Source: Valencia hispanica
Taxonomy: Eukaryota > Chordata > Actinopteri > Cyprinodontiformes > Valenciidae
Direction: 5' to 3'
Assembly (NCBI GenBank): GCA_963556495.2
Contig: OY747703.1
Span: forward strand, 34,769,296 to 34,833,295
Length of the DNA stretch: 64,000 bases
Part shown: positions 36,001 to 47,992 of the stretch, in pieces
Position numbering within the stretch: the first letter of the stretch is position 1
How the letters are laid out: each line of letters starts with the position of its first letter
Notes under the pieces: generated by a model
Database searches by the model: none
Told to the model about the DNA's origin: nothing
The model's input: the letters and a program-made list of their open reading frames with translations, nothing else
Program-made: the position numbers and the translations under genes

Positions 36001-37677
36001 TCTGGTGAGAAGAGGCACTACATAGGTGTTGACACCTACAAGCCCCCCCATCAACAGAACCAGCAGAAAACTGCTGACCCACGGAAAGAAAGCGACTTTA
36101 TGGTCCACCAAGTGACCGTTCAGACGCCTTTCCAAATTGAAGTTTTGTTTGAGTCTGGAAGTTTCTACAATCGCCCAAACCAGCTTGTCGGTTCTATCAT
36201 GACTCAGGAGCTGGAGAAGAGGAAGGCTGAGTTTAATGCAAAGTTTGAGAAGATATTTGGACTGGAGAGTAAAGGTTTTAGCCAGACTCACATTAAATTT
36301 GCCAAAGCAGCACTCAGCAACATGTTGGGTGGAATGGGTTATTTTTTTGGCGAGTCAGTGGTGCAGTCGGCCTACAACGAATACCCTCTCCTGTACCCCG
36401 AAGGTGCTTTATTCACTGCTGTACCATCACGCTCTTTCTTTCCCAGGGGCTTCCTCTGGGATGAGGGATTTCACCAGCTGCTGCTGAGTAAGTGGGATCC
36501 TCAGCTGACAAGAGATGCTATTGGCCACTGGTTTGACCTTATGAACATTGAAGGCTGGATCCCCCGTGAGCAGATACTGGGAGACGAGGCTCGCAGTAAA
36601 GTCCCAGCTGAATTTATTGTTCAGCATAATGAGAATGCAAACCCACCAACTCTCTTCTTAGCTCTGCAGGAACTTATTGAACAGCTGTCTTCCAAATTTG
36701 ATGAGCCAGCATCTAAACCAACCCTACCTTTCCTTCGAAGGCTGTTCCCCAGGCTGAAAACCTGGTTTGAGTGGTACAACACTACACAGACGGGGCCAAA
36801 ACCTAATTCTTACCGCTGGCGTGGACGAGACAAGGACACCAATCTGTACCTTAATCCTAAAACTTTAACTTCTGGACTGGATGATTACCCAAGGGCCTCC
36901 CATCCCTCAGCAGATGAGCGGCATGTGGATTTGCACTGTTGGATGGCCTTGTCCTCGGGCATCATGGCCAGCATAGCTCAACTTCTGGGCGAGCCCCATC
37001 AGGACTATAAAGTCCTACATGATGTGCTCAGCGACAACAACCTGCTCAACGACCTTCACTGGTCTGAGCAACTCCGTGCCTTCAGTGACTATGGCAACCA
37101 CACACAAAACGTGTCCTTGCAGCGGGAGAAAGTGTACGTACCGCCCGGACAGCCCCGCCATCAATTTCCTGTGGCACGCCTCGTTCGCTCTGTCCGTAGG
37201 GCCCCCAAGCTCCAGTATGTCAACGCCCTGGGTTATGTCAGCTTGTTCCCCTTCTTACTTCAAATCCTCCAGCCCAACTCACCAAAACTGGAACACATTC
37301 TCCGAGACATGAGAGACCCCAATAAGCTGTGGACGCCCTTTGGCCTGCGATCTCTCTCAAAGACCGATCCTCTGTATATGGAGCGAAACACGGAGCATGA
37401 TCCCCCCTACTGGAGGGGACCAGTTTGGATTAATATCAACTACTTGGCAGTCAGAGCCCTCTACTACTATGGTAACACAGAAGGTCCATACCAAGAGAAG
37501 GCAGCTGATCTTTATAAGGAACTCAGGACTAATATTATAAACAATGTTTATACACAGTATGTTGAAACGGGTTATATCTGGGAACAGTACAGTGACAGCA
37601 CTGGTAGAGGCCAAGGAAGCCACCCCTTCACTGGCTGGTCATCCTTGACGGTATTAATGATGGCTGAGCATTACTGA
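30095..37677 (+). CDS. mogs: Mannosyl-oligosaccharide glucosidase (ER glucosidase I, GH63)
   Basis: This ER type II membrane enzyme removes the outermost alpha-1,2-linked glucose from Glc3Man9GlcNAc2, the first trimming step of N-glycan processing. Coding exons are 30095-30443, 34311-34534, 34676-34869 and 35907-37677. They give 845 codons plus stop, close to the human length of about 837. Residues 1-39 form a basic cytosolic tail (MGRQRKR start, an Arg-type ER signal); residues 40-62 are the membrane segment (LFINISIGLCVFSLIWFF). Then come the GH63 N-terminal domain (FWGSYRPQVYFGMKTRSP, RHTCEQGD, HGGDW) and the catalytic alpha/alpha barrel. The barrel has FFPRGFLWDEGFHQLLL near residue 430, WRGRDKD, DDYPRASHPS, LGYVSLFPFLL and EHDPPYWRGPVW near residue 752. 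It ends SSLTVLMMAEHY, as in the family. The first intron within the coding region needs a GC donor (30444-30445). The ATG at 35848 is intronic. Poly(A) signal AATAAA at 37811-37816. Confidence 0.97.
30444..31014 (+). other. mogs intron 2, proximal part, starting with a GC donor
   Basis: It begins GCAGGT. The rest is AT-rich with no recognised feature. Confidence 0.6.
31015..32157. mobile_element. Putative MITE interrupted by a TTAA-flanked element
   Basis: The flanks resemble a common fish MITE type. The left part has TTAGGCTGGG with ATCCACACGAAAACG at 31026-31092; the right part has ACATGTGTACATGGCC near 32137. The inverted ends are weak, so this call is tentative. The insertion at 31435-32046 splits it. 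Confidence 0.35.
31435..32046 (+). mobile_element. TTAA-flanked element with a residual ORF (Kolobok- or piggyBac-type)
   Basis: It is bounded by TTAA at 31431-31434 and 32047-32050. The ends AGACCCACTCC and GGAGTGGGTCT are perfect 11-bp inverted repeats. The 160-codon frame at 31588-32070 contains IQPYSFEPDASLDDLL. That recalls the PYxFEP motif of P2X7-like proteins found with fish Kolobok-type elements; this comparison is from memory. The frame runs past the element's end, so it is a truncated derivative without transposase. Confidence 0.7.
32601..33298. mobile_element. MITE in mogs intron 2 carrying a SINE
   Basis: The ends are inverted repeats, TCAGTACGTTTACATG at 32601 and CATGTAAACGCACTGA at 33283-33298, differing at one position. 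A SINE lies inside at about 32965-33220. Confidence 0.75.
32965..33220 (+). mobile_element. Fish SINE-like repeat, copy 1
   Basis: It contains the typical blocks GTGTCCTTGGGCACTTCACCC, TGCCCCAGGGCAGTTATGGCTA, and the 3' end GTAAAGCGCTTTGTGG followed by GCGCTATACAAATGCAGGTCATTTA. It lies inside the MITE at 32601-33298. Confidence 0.75.
33474..33675 (+). mobile_element. Fish SINE-like repeat, copy 2, 5'-truncated
   Basis: It shares GGTGGTGGTCAGAGGGC, TGCCCCAGGGCAG and CACTATACAAATGCAGGCCA with copy 1 and lacks the 5' part. It is more diverged in the head than in the tail. Confidence 0.75.
33676..34310 (+). other. mogs intron 2, distal part
   Basis: AT-rich, no feature recognised. It ends at the acceptor ATCTGTACAG. 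Confidence 0.6.
34870..35906 (+). other. mogs last intron
   Basis: AT-rich intron from the GTAAAT donor to the TATTAG acceptor. No repeat or gene was recognised. Confidence 0.6.
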
Positions 37678-37835
37678 TACCTTTGATTTCATCTCTTTGC
37701 TGCTTTTATTTAGGCAGCATCGACTGTTAAGATGTAAAAATATAGTCCATTTGACTATGTTGACAAAAACGTGAGGAAAAATCACTTATCACATTTTGTA
37801 TGAACCCTTTAATAAAAATAAGATGTATATATTTC
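37678..37835 (+). other. mogs: mogs 3' untranslated region
   Basis: It runs from the TGA at 37675-37677 to about 20 bases past the AATAAA at 37811-37816. Longer transcripts cannot be excluded. Confidence 0.65.
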
Positions 37836-37904
37836 CGCCTCTGGAAAACATTTAAACAGGTGTGAAGCAGCTTTCACCCTGCCCACTGATTTTCTTAATA
37901 CACA

Positions 37905-38060
37905 TGCAGTTGAGGCCAAAATTATTCATACACCTGGCAGATTCAGAGTAATTTCCATTCAACCAAAAAGTTTGGTTCTCATTTGAATTCACATAGACAT
38001 CTCTAAAATAAACAAAATGCAAAATAAGTGTTAATTTAGGAAATGTTTATATTTACATTT
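37905..38060. mobile_element. Solo end of a Tc1-like element
   Basis: GTTGAGGCCAAAATTATTCA at about 37910 resembles a Tc1-type terminus followed by the usual AT-rich inverted-repeat arm. The matching end was not found. Confidence 0.4.
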
Positions 38061-39880
38061 CATTAAAAAATGAATTATTTATACTCTTTTCAATGATCCA
38101 TAAAAAACCTTTATTGGCATCACTACATCAGCAGCCTACCTCATAATTGTGTAGGTCATAACATGCCTTGTAGCATAACATTTCTATTCAAAGTGTTTTT
38201 GCTTCAGTTCTTTCAGCATTCAATATTTCTAAGAAAAATAAACTTCCTCACTGCTTGACAAATATTAAGCCATAATAAATAACTTTTATGTTTAATACAT
38301 CTGTGTTGCTAATGAATAGGGGTTTTCATTTTTGAATTGGATCAGTAAAATAAACTTTAATATTCTAATTTGAGATGCAACTATACTTGGACTAAAGCTA
38401 CAAAACCACCAACCACAGGTTCCACCGTGTCATAATTTATTGGACAAAGATTATAAAATGAGAATTGAAATTGCATCTGTCATCACGTGTTATCCATTCA
38501 TTGATTTCTCCACTAATTTTGGGGGATCCCTGAGCTTTGCCAAACCAGAAGGCATATACCCCCCCCCCCCACCCCCAACAGTGTTTTGGGTCAGCCTCTG
38601 GGACTTTATGAACCCTTTAAAATAACATATTTATGTTTTTTCACTGGTATGAAAGATTTTTACAAAAGTCCAATTCGGCTGTCTTTGGCAGCCACACAGT
38701 TTTGCTTTAATATAACTAACATTCATGACATGTTTGCTGATTTCCATTCACACTGTGCTGCTTGATTGTGGGAAATGAAGACAGACATCTATATTCTGCA
38801 AGCCTAATTGGCAAAATCCAAGGACAGTTTTCGATGAGCAGCTGGTTATTGCATGTGTTTGGGGATTTTATTTGAGTTCTTCTTTTACGTGGCAAAATCT
38901 AATTGTGCCATATTCTCAGTTATGGATTGCTCTTCTGATTCAATGTCTTAATCATCGAACGCTTTTGATATTTACTTATTCAGACTTTCTAAAGAGACTC
39001 AATGTTTCTAAAATGACTGTTTCTAATAGCAGACATTTTGTGTACATTGTGGTTTGTCTGGCAAGGGAAAACAATGCAATGCAGTATTGGATTTGTTTCG
39101 TCAAAATATTAAATGGTTTAAATATTTTTTTGTGTGAGTGTGTTTCTTTTATCGGCTAAACTGTAAAAGCATTGTTGTAAGCAAATTGGATATTGAGTCT
39201 TGATCCTTGAGCTGCAAACTTCTCACTCAGTATTTTATCAGATGTTTGAGTTCTTTGAAAAAAGGAATATTTGAGAATGTAAAGTCCACCCAGAGTAATC
39301 ACCCCTGTCAACACTCAGCTGCTACTCTGAAGGCATTCATAATAAAGAGAAAGAGGAATGAAAATATATAAAATGCGTGTTTGTAATGTTTCTCACAGCC
39401 TGATTCAAGTCACCTCACAGTATCTCAAAATAATAAACCTTGGCTTTGACTCTATTCAAGAGCTTTACATGTCTTAGTTTTCAGCTACACCTCTCATGAA
39501 ACAAACCTGTTCCTTCTCTTTCTGGTTGTCTAGGCATTAACTTTCATGTCAACAGTAAGAGGCTGCCGTAGGCCCAATGACATTTTAGAGTTTTTGGAGG
39601 CTTTTATCTTGTGGGGTTACTTTAGGGGTAAAGTTGCTTGGACATTCAGACCTGGGCATGTTGGCTGTTTTGAATTTCCTCCACTTGTAGAGTATTTTCC
39701 ATATTGCTAAATGGCTGATTTAGTTCTGTTGATACTTCTTTAAACCCCTAATAGTCATCAGATGCAACAGTTTTCTTTTTTAAGTCCTCAGACAGTTTTG
39801 ACCTAAAGATTATTTTCACTCAGGAGAAATTTTTTGTAGGTTCCCTTTGAAGGATGCGATTTAAGGTTTGAAATGTATAT
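38061..39880. other. Intergenic AT-rich DNA with a C-rich run
   Basis: A C-rich tract lies at 38560-38577. Open frames at 38440-39159 show no recognisable protein. Part of the right side may be degraded Tc1 sequence. Confidence 0.4.
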
Positions 39881-40193
39881 AAAACTACCTTGGACTGAAT
39901 ATGTATACAGGCTTCCCTATTCCGACTGAAGATATTATCCTCAGAGCATCATGCAGCTAGCACCATGTTTAACCACAGGGATGATTGGCTTTGGGTGATT
40001 TTCAGTGTTAGTTTTCTGCCTTACACATCTTGCATGTAGGCCAAAAATTTTCATTCTGGTCTCATCTGTTTGCATCTCCTATATGACTTGGGGCAAACTT
40101 TAAACAGTACTTTTTATGACATTCTTCCTGCCATTCCTCAAAAAAGATCAGATTTGTGGAGTGGAAGACTAATAGTTGTCTGGTCAATCAAAT
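39880..40193 (-). mobile_element. Tc1 transposon remnant, antisense
   Basis: Degraded antisense Tc1 transposase blocks are readable: CAGAGCATCATGCAGCTAGCA at 39942, CAGTGTTAGTTTTCTGCC at 40002, TTCTGGTCTCATCTG at 40053, GTGGAAGACTAATAGTTGTC at 40160. It is truncated at the L1 fragment. Confidence 0.7.
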
Positions 40194-40194
40194 T

Positions 40195-40953
40195 ACATTT
40201 TATTTTTACTTAGTTTACATGAATTGCAGGTATTACTCTTAATACATCTCAAGATGGTTAAAACAGCTACCTAGATTAGTCCTGGGTAGACGCAGAACAG
40301 ACATTATGCAATAAGATTAAAATATCAGACCTACCATTAGCTCAAATATTAAACAACATGAATGCTCTAAAAGCATAAATACCAGATAGCATGTTGGGAG
40401 TTTCTAAAAATGACAGAGTCCACACTAATCCCATGCAGACGAACACCCATCTGGAATAACCCCTACATCCTACAAAAAATACATCAGATCTGGAGGTATA
40501 AAAGAATTGAATACTTTGAACACATATTTGAAGGAACAGACTTATCTCATTTAATTCATTAATTACACGATATGGGATTGGCTAAAATTTAATTTTAGAA
40601 TATCAACAATTAAATCTATTATAAATGATAAATTTAGGCTCAATACAGTTGAGTTACAAATTCCATCAAGATTTTTGATTTTCTTAATCACCCCCCAAAT
40701 TGCTGTCTACAGCACATTATCAAAATTAGATGAGTTGATAGCCCTTCCTATTTCAAAATGAGAGGTGGATTAATCAGTCAACGTTGACCAAAATTTCTGT
40801 TCTCAGATATGTTTAAGAACCTTTAAAATAACTACAAATCCCAATTTACAATTAATACAATACAAAGTCCTTAATGAGCGCACTATGCAGGTCAACCGAT
40901 GTTCAGGAGGGGTTTTTTGCCGTCTAATATCTGCTTACAATGCACAGGCAATA
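40195..40953 (+). pseudogene. L1-type LINE ORF2 C-terminal fragment
   Basis: Broken + strand translations show the C-terminal pattern of L1 ORF2: TPIWNNPYILQK, the IWRYKRIEYFEHIFEGTDLS block, then NLQLIQYKVLNERTM and SNICLQCTG. Several stops interrupt it. It ends where a Tc1 terminus begins at about 40955. Confidence 0.65.
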
Positions 40954-40954
40954 T

Positions 40955-41282
40955 ACAGTGGGCCAGAAAGTATTTAGTCAGCCACCAATTGTGCAAGTTC
41001 TCCCACTTAAAAAGATGAGAGGCCTGTAATTTTCTTCATTATACTTCAACTATGAGAGACAAAATGAGAAAAAAATCAGAAAATCAAGAGTTTATTTGCA
41101 AATTATGGTGGAAAAATAAGTTTTTCGTCAAAAACAAAAGTTCATCTCAATACTTTGTTATATACCCTTTGCTGCCAATGACAGAGTTCAGATGTTTTCT
41201 GTAAGTCTTCACAAGGTTTTCACACACTGTTGCTGGCATTTTGGCCCATTCCTCCATACAGATCTCCGCTAGAGCAGTAATG
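40955..41282 (-). mobile_element. Tc1/mariner terminal piece
   Basis: It starts at TA-CAGTGGGCCAGAAAGTATTT and contains GTCAGCCACCAATTGTGCAAG and ATGAGAGACAAAATGAG, typical of a widespread fish Tc1 family. It runs into antisense transposase (TTTTGGCCCATTCCTCC) and is truncated at the GC-rich island. Confidence 0.75.
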
Positions 41283-42790
41283 TTTTGGGGAGGTGTGGCT
41301 GCCTTCCCCACATCTCACCCCCATGTTTTAAATGCACATTAAAACAACACGCGTCAACACCATACTCTAGCGGGAGGAGGGAGGCTAGGGGTCTTTTCAC
41401 ACCCTTGTTTGCTATTGGTCATCAGGGGTTGGGGTCCGGGAGGAGGAATAGGGGCCTGGGCTGGTGGGCTGCTTTGCTTTTGTGGGGGCTTTAGGGGTCT
41501 GCTTGTCTCCATCTTAGAGGGTAGGGGGTCTGCCTCCTGGGTCCAGGGGCTGGCTGCTCTGCTGGGGAATCGGTACCTGGACCTGGGAGTATAGAGTGTA
41601 TGGGGATTATGAGTGAGTCTAAAGCGTCCATTCATGTGTGTCTAGGTGTGCAGGTGAGAGTGTATGTGCATAAGAGGGAGGGAAGGTATGTACGTATTTC
41701 CTGTGTATCCGTCAGGTTGGGTCATGGGCTGCCCTCTTGTCTGGCGCATCTCAGGCTCCCCACCAAATGGGGGGCCTATTTCCTCTCCATCACTCCCTGC
41801 CGGTGACTGATGCCTCTACCCGCCGGTGCATTGGTGAATCTCACTGTCCAGGGGTGGGTGCTTGGGGGGCATGCCGGATCATATCTGGTGCATGCCTGGC
41901 TGGGCCTGGGTGGACCGGTGTGTCGGTCAGCCAGTGTGCCGGGCCGATGTTTTCCTTTCGGCGCCATTGGCTGGGGCACCTCTTTGGGAGGGGCTTGTTT
42001 GGGCATTATACGATGGTCTCTGTCTGGTGGCTCAACGAAGGTTGGATCTGGCATCTTCACTTGATCGCCTGTTCTGAATGTTTTGTGCTTGGTCGGTTCA
42101 TTGGTGTGTTTGTTTGGCCTTGGTTGGATGCTTGGTCTTGGTGCTCTGCATTGTCCGGGATTGAAATTCGGGAGCTGGTTGAGCTCAGTGATGACTGACT
42201 GACTGGGCGTGGCCTGGGTATGCCGTCCGTCCATCCGTTATGGCTATTGGTGTGGCGCACCGACATGGAGCGGAGGGGCATTGGGATGTCGACTGTGGGG
42301 ATTAGCCTGGGATGGTGGTAGTGCATGTCGGTCATCGGCTGGCCATGGCCCCCGCGGCCTGGCGGCAGGGAACCCCCATCGGCCAATCCCTGCAGTCCCC
42401 GCTGGGGGTGGGGTGCCCTCGGGTCTCCGGGTCCATCCTGCATCCTGATGGAGCCCATGGGCTTGTCGCTACGCACCCCCGGGTCCCCTGCATTGTAGCT
42501 GCTGGATGGTCCTCCGGGCCTTTTCTCTGCTCCTCTCTTGAGGGTAAGGTCAGACCTGCATTGGTCCGCCATGGGGTCCTGTGCTCTGCGGGGCCTTTGG
42601 ATGTCTATGGCGCCTATCTCCTTTGTGTCTGCATCGATTCCTGGGAGGCGGATCCATTGCTCCCCACACCAGCTATTGAACACTCATATGGAGAAACCTT
42701 ATATGCACCAGCATGCTCATACACCACACACACAGGTGTGGGGATTCAGGTGTTTACAGATGCATTCTTGGGCTGAGGTTACATCAATGA
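41283..42790. repeat. GC-rich (G+T-biased) island of repeat-like sequence
   Basis: This 1.5-kb block stands out in an AT-rich region: the + strand is rich in GGG and TGG. It has long overlapping frames on both strands (for example 42057-42683 minus and 42312-42776 plus), as expected of GC-rich non-coding DNA. No protein family is recognisable. It could be the 3' region of the L1-type LINE at 40.2-40.95 kb, separated by the Tc1 piece. This is inference. Confidence 0.4.
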
Positions 42791-45700
42791 ATCTATGAAT
42801 CAATCAATCTTTATTGTCATTTCACCCTCTGTTCAACAGACCGAGGAACTGAGAAACTGTTTCTCTCTCTGTTGTGCTTAGGTTAGGATAAAAATGTAAA
42901 TAAAAAAATTGATCTTGTAATAATCAGTACCACGAGCTTTTCAGTGACGCTGTTGTTGTATTTATATATCTATTTGTGGATTGTGGTTGTGTAGTCCTCA
43001 GTTCGCATTGTTTGGCTTGTTTTATTATTGTTTTTTTTCCCTCTCACTGCCGTCCTGCAGGTGTCGAAGCAGACTAAAATGTTTTCTTGTATTTTTTTCT
43101 CTTTATTTTCCATCTCCATGTCCATAATATCAGAAAAAAAACCACAGAAATTTCTGCTAAAGATTTCCTACACATATATATCAAGTGGAGTACTATATCA
43201 AAAGCTGTGATGCTCCACTTATGAAAGTACATCTGTTGGGCTTCTACTTGGTACTCAGACACCAATTCTGAGTACCACACCGCCAGACAGGACACATAAA
43301 AAAAAGAAATGCAGTCCTTTTGCAGATCATTTTTATTTTTGTGCAGGTCGTAATGGTATCTCAGATTACTTAAATAAAACACATACAATCTCTTAAGATT
43401 TTTGCCAATTCCAATCAAGTTTAGCATCTCACAGCTGTGACTCAGTTGAAAGTCTGGAGTCACAGCTTCTTTGGAGTTGCCATGTACTGCTTTGATTATT
43501 TGTGGTGTTGCTTGGCTTTTCAATTTAAAGGGAAGACCATGCTATACCTTTCATTTTTGTGTGTTGAAGTGTAGGTTTGTTTTTAAAATGCTGGGGACAA
43601 TAACCATAAACATGAGTGTGGTTTGAAGATTGGTGGGGACAATAAATAATCATTAATATATAGGTATTTATCCTTCTGACGGTTTATTATAATATACACT
43701 GTGTGTACGTAGCACAAAGAATAATGTTGGCTACATTAATAATATGTTCGCCCCAGAAAAAGAATGCGCAACAAACAAAACAAACGCATTTCCCTTGCAA
43801 CCCTCGCCGTTCTGTGCGCAGAAACTTCATCTGTAACTTCACTACAGTTCTGCATAAAAAAGAATCAGCTGTGCAACATTTCAGAGAATTAAAAAGGGAA
43901 ATAATTTATTGTAATACGGGGTCACGTTATTTTCCGCTGTTTTTTTTTTTAACACAAGCAGTTTACAATTCACATCCATGACCACTTGTTGCAGATGCGC
44001 AGACATTTTCAACTTCACTCATGAAGTTCAGGTAACCAAATTGATCAAAAAGATTCCTATGAGAACATCTGACGGATTATCATCTCATACCTGTACACAT
44101 ATTCAAAGCATAGCTATCTGAGAGCTCAGCTGACAGCACAATGGAGAGTTACGGAGGGATTGGAGCGTGTTGCTGCGGCGGACACAGACCAATGGCGGTT
44201 TTAAATCAACGGGCGGGTTTGAGTCGGGATTTAATCTGGAGATAACTGTGGGTAAAGGGTCGGGTTAAAAAATCGTCTTAATGCATGGGATTGGTAAAAT
44301 TGGACTAGTGCAGGACTCAGCAACAGTAAACTGTATACTTTTACTGCAATTATTTTGGATTTAAAACACATGAGGGAAATTTGATATGCAAGCAGAAATT
44401 CTTGGGGAGACAATAGTTATTTTTATACAGCTTTGAAGAAGAACCGATCGTAAAAATTGTTGCATGGGCTTAAAGTATTACAGAAATCACACAGTGCATG
44501 TCCACCTTGCTCCCTGGGGGAAGCGCGCACAGACCTGGGCCATCCTTAGATGCATGATGTAAGATAACTAGTAGTGGGCAGCTTGTTGTGCAGTTAGTTT
44601 CCAAACCATGTAATTCATAATTACATACAATTTTAGACTGATGTGGCCAAAGCGTGGCGGACACATTTCATTAGCGAACTTGACTTTAAGTGACTTACAG
44701 ATTTCTTTGAAAAATAGTTCCTCGTGTCCAAATTCTTCTTTTTTGCTGCCATCCTTACTCGCTTTTGACACTCATGTGTCACCCACGTTGCACCTGAGTC
44801 CTCTCGCAGATTGGAAAGTTCTCCTTGCAGTTTTGGCGCTGCTAACAAGCAAACATAGCAGCAGAGTCTCACCTGACAGAAGGGAAAGGCACAGCCAATC
44901 ACGTTGGCCATATATGTTACGGGAGGTAGGACTCCAGTAGAGAATTATTTTAACTCTTTTTGCACCTCTAGAATGAGACGTTGACAGATCGGTATTTTTC
45001 TTTCTCTTTTTTTCTTTCTATCAGGTTTGTTTTTCTTTTCTCGAGGAGATCAAATTATTGGTGGTTACAATTCAATAATCGCTGGATATCGGTGGGGACA
45101 TGTCCCTTCCGTCCATGCTAATTCTACGCCCTTGATGTACACTGAGCTATTATTATGCCCAGACTTTATCAACTAATGTCAAAGGTGACTTTTGAAAGAA
45201 ACTTGCTTCACAAGATGTTTTTAAGGATATCCAAGTTAAGGAGGCTAAATGCAAGATGTGCAACACACTTGAGATTTTTCATCAATAACAAATGTTGAAA
45301 ACGTATCATTTCCATCCACACAGCTATGTCCTGCATTTTGTTTACATAGTATCACAAAAAATGCATTGAAGTTTGTGACTGTAATGAAATGAACTGTGGA
45401 TGAGCTGAAGGGTTGTAAATAGATTTGTTAAGCACTGCAATACAGTGATTGTATTGCAATTCAGATTCTAGATATCTGAATTTTTAGATAATAGGAATGA
45501 ATAAAAACAACGCTACTGTTTTCATCATTTTTCTATTTAAAACCTTGAAATGAAATTGAACGCATCCCCTGATGTTGAAGGTAGCTGTTACTATTTCAGC
45601 AGAGGCAGACAGTTCCTTCAATACTGTGACCTTAAGTACAGGAGCCTGATAATTTTTCATTTTTCAAATGGCACATTCGAAGGCCTCTAGCTGACGTCAG

Positions 45701-46400
45701 TTTATTTCTGCTTTTTATTGGTTTCCATGGAGCATGGTTGTTGTGAGGGCCTGTTGCTTAATTACCCCACATTGAAAAGGCATGGAGTACATTGATGGCA
45801 AATTCTTTTCACTCCTTGACATGTGCTGGCATACATTCACACAACAGGGCACGCAGTGGCAGTGTTCCTTAATGCTTCGCCATCATATGTATTTAAAAAA
45901 AACAGTGGTACTGAGCAGCACTCAGAATGCTTATATGACGGTCAGGTTCCAGCCTCTAGACTTTCATGAATCCTTTGAATGGGTTAGATTCACAGTTGTA
46001 TCGCTGCAAGCTTAGGATGGTGCTGTAAGGTTGCATAGCTAAAAATAGGGCCTCTGTCAGTTCGCAGAACAGCAAGTAGGCTGTGAAGCTGCATGCTGGT
46101 AGTTTTGCCAAATGTTTTACAATTTACAGCTCCAGAGAGTGGTTGTTAAAGTACCATATTTTCATGTTCCACTTGTTTGTTTGACAAAACAAACAGGGGC
46201 ATCAAGTAAACGGCTGCTTTAGGTAGGTCAGAAAGAACCAAAGCTCATCATTTGACCCTTTGACCCAATGACGCAGGGAGCGGTATTCAGGGATTTCAAC
46301 CACAATATGAGACATATCCGTTTGCTTGTTTTTGCTGTTTCTCCTGGTCGAAATGGATTCTCTTGATTGTGACTGCATTGGATTCATTTCTTTGAAGAGT
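42791..46400. other. Gene-poor stretch, possibly including a decayed DNA transposon
   Basis: No gene was recognised. GGTGGGGACATGTCCCTTCC near 45090 and similar GGGGACAATAA text at 43592-43645 suggest remnants of a DNA transposon between about 43.5 and 45.1 kb, but no clean termini were found. Confidence 0.35.
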
Positions 46401-47240
46401 GCACACAATCTGTGTGACTAAAGCACTCACTGCGCAATCCATCCCCCTCACCCGAGACCCCCTTTTTCACAGGGAGATGGGATAATAGCCAAACGGCATC
46501 AGAGCTAACCAATGTGACTGCATAATAAACAGATGAGTCAGTTTTCATTTGCATATCATGTCATCCCATCCCAACCTTATCAGAGCTTCTGGACACTTAA
46601 TATTAGTGAGTGGTATAAATGTAGTTTGGATGCATTGATGGTATAAATGTAGTTTGGATGCATTGACTAAAAACCCTGCTGCTGTTTACAGTAGATATTT
46701 TTTGTCTCAAGTAATGGATATCAGCATAGATGTGCAAAGTTATTATAAAGCTGTCTAATAGTGCACCCCCCCCCCACCGTCCACAGCACTGACTGCTGTG
46801 ATGAATGTAATTACTGGGAAGGTATGCTAGAGGGAGCTAATTAATAAGGCATTTATGAGTGGGAAAAGTGGATTTTTCACTACAGCCTGGCTATCATTTT
46901 ACGCACAATAGAGAGAGCTACTTAGAATTAAAGCAGTTATAAGTGGATAATTATGCTAATAGCTCAATTAGGATTTAAGATATGTTGGCAGGCTGTATTT
47001 CTGCGTGATCACTGTTCGCCTCTTGCACTGGCTCCCTGCATATGTGGGCTCGTGCATTCACAGTATCTCACTTCAGATGTCCGATTCAGTGTCCTGAGGC
47101 CGTGTGATAATATGTGTTTTTCGAGTGTGACACAACTTTTTGCCTCAGATACAAACAATCCAGGGAACTTGTGCATCCTTGAAGGTGCAATTTCTACTCT
47201 GTGCTTGTGTGGGCTATACCTGAAGATTTGTTGCTATGAG
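46401..47240. promoter_or_regulatory. Candidate conserved non-coding (enhancer-like) element
   Basis: This repeat-free stretch has an AP-1-type TGAGTCA (46534-46540), an exact octamer ATTTGCAT (46547-46554), and a dense set of homeodomain-type sites around 46838-46975 (GCTAATTAATAAGG, AATTATGCTAATAGC, CAATTAGG). No coding frame looks real. The call rests on motif density alone. Confidence 0.3.
46611..46666. repeat. Perfect 28-bp tandem duplication
   Basis: Two identical 28-bp units, each starting TGGTATAAATGTAG and ending ATGCATTGA, lie head to tail at 46611-46638 and 46639-46666. Confidence 0.95.
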
Positions 47241-47992
47241 CTATTTAATAGATTCATGTTTAATGAGATAACTGCATGTTAATGTTGTTTGTCAAATTCC
47301 TGCTTTGACACGACTGACCTCACCGACCCCACTGACATCAGGCAGCATGATCCACACCATGCTGATAGCTGTTTATACCATGTCCTTTCTTGCAAAATGC
47401 GCTTCAGGGATCCAGCATCTCTGGAGCTGCGTACTCTGCCTTTGCTGCCCCCCCAGTGGAAGCTTACTGTGTAGTACCAAACTCGCCTCAGCCAACATAG
47501 GTCTATGTATGTTATGTAAGGCCCACTATAAATAGGTTCACCCAGGATCTTTTGTCTTTACCTGATTCGCTCTTAGCCCAACAGTTTTTATTTCTGGAGA
47601 GAGCTGTGGAAGCCGGTGCAATGTAGAGCCGACCGTTTCCATAGTTACTTTTGTTAGCTGCGAGCTCTTAACATTCTTCATCTGTTTCCTCACATGTCTA
47701 CTGTTGGCTATTTGTTTGAATCTGTTTGTACTGCATGTCTGCATAATGAGTGGACGTGCACCAAATAAACCAGTGATGGAAACAGTTCTTTCTAATTAAC
47801 AACATATCTTTTATAAACACTGCAGTGTCACCCTGTGAGAGAAAAGAGCAACAAATAGAAATCAGTGTGGGTGCAGATGAGTCAGAAACCAGAATATGTA
47901 GACCTATTAACTTCTGCTGGTCAAAAGTACACGCAATTAGCTGCATGTTGTGTGAGATTCACTCAACACTAGAAGCAGAAATTAGCAACATA
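47241..47992. other. Intergenic DNA, nothing recognised
   Basis: Overlapping short open frames at 47289-47535 lack any family signature. No splice context was found. Confidence 0.4.

Noticed and set aside
42057..42683. 208-codon minus-strand frame in the GC-rich island
   Set aside because: Long frames occur on both strands of this block because stop codons are rare in G+T/C-rich DNA. No family signature or splice signal was seen.
47289..47535. Possible small cysteine-rich protein
   Set aside because: Two overlapping frames, no signal peptide-cleavage pattern, no splice signals and no known family.
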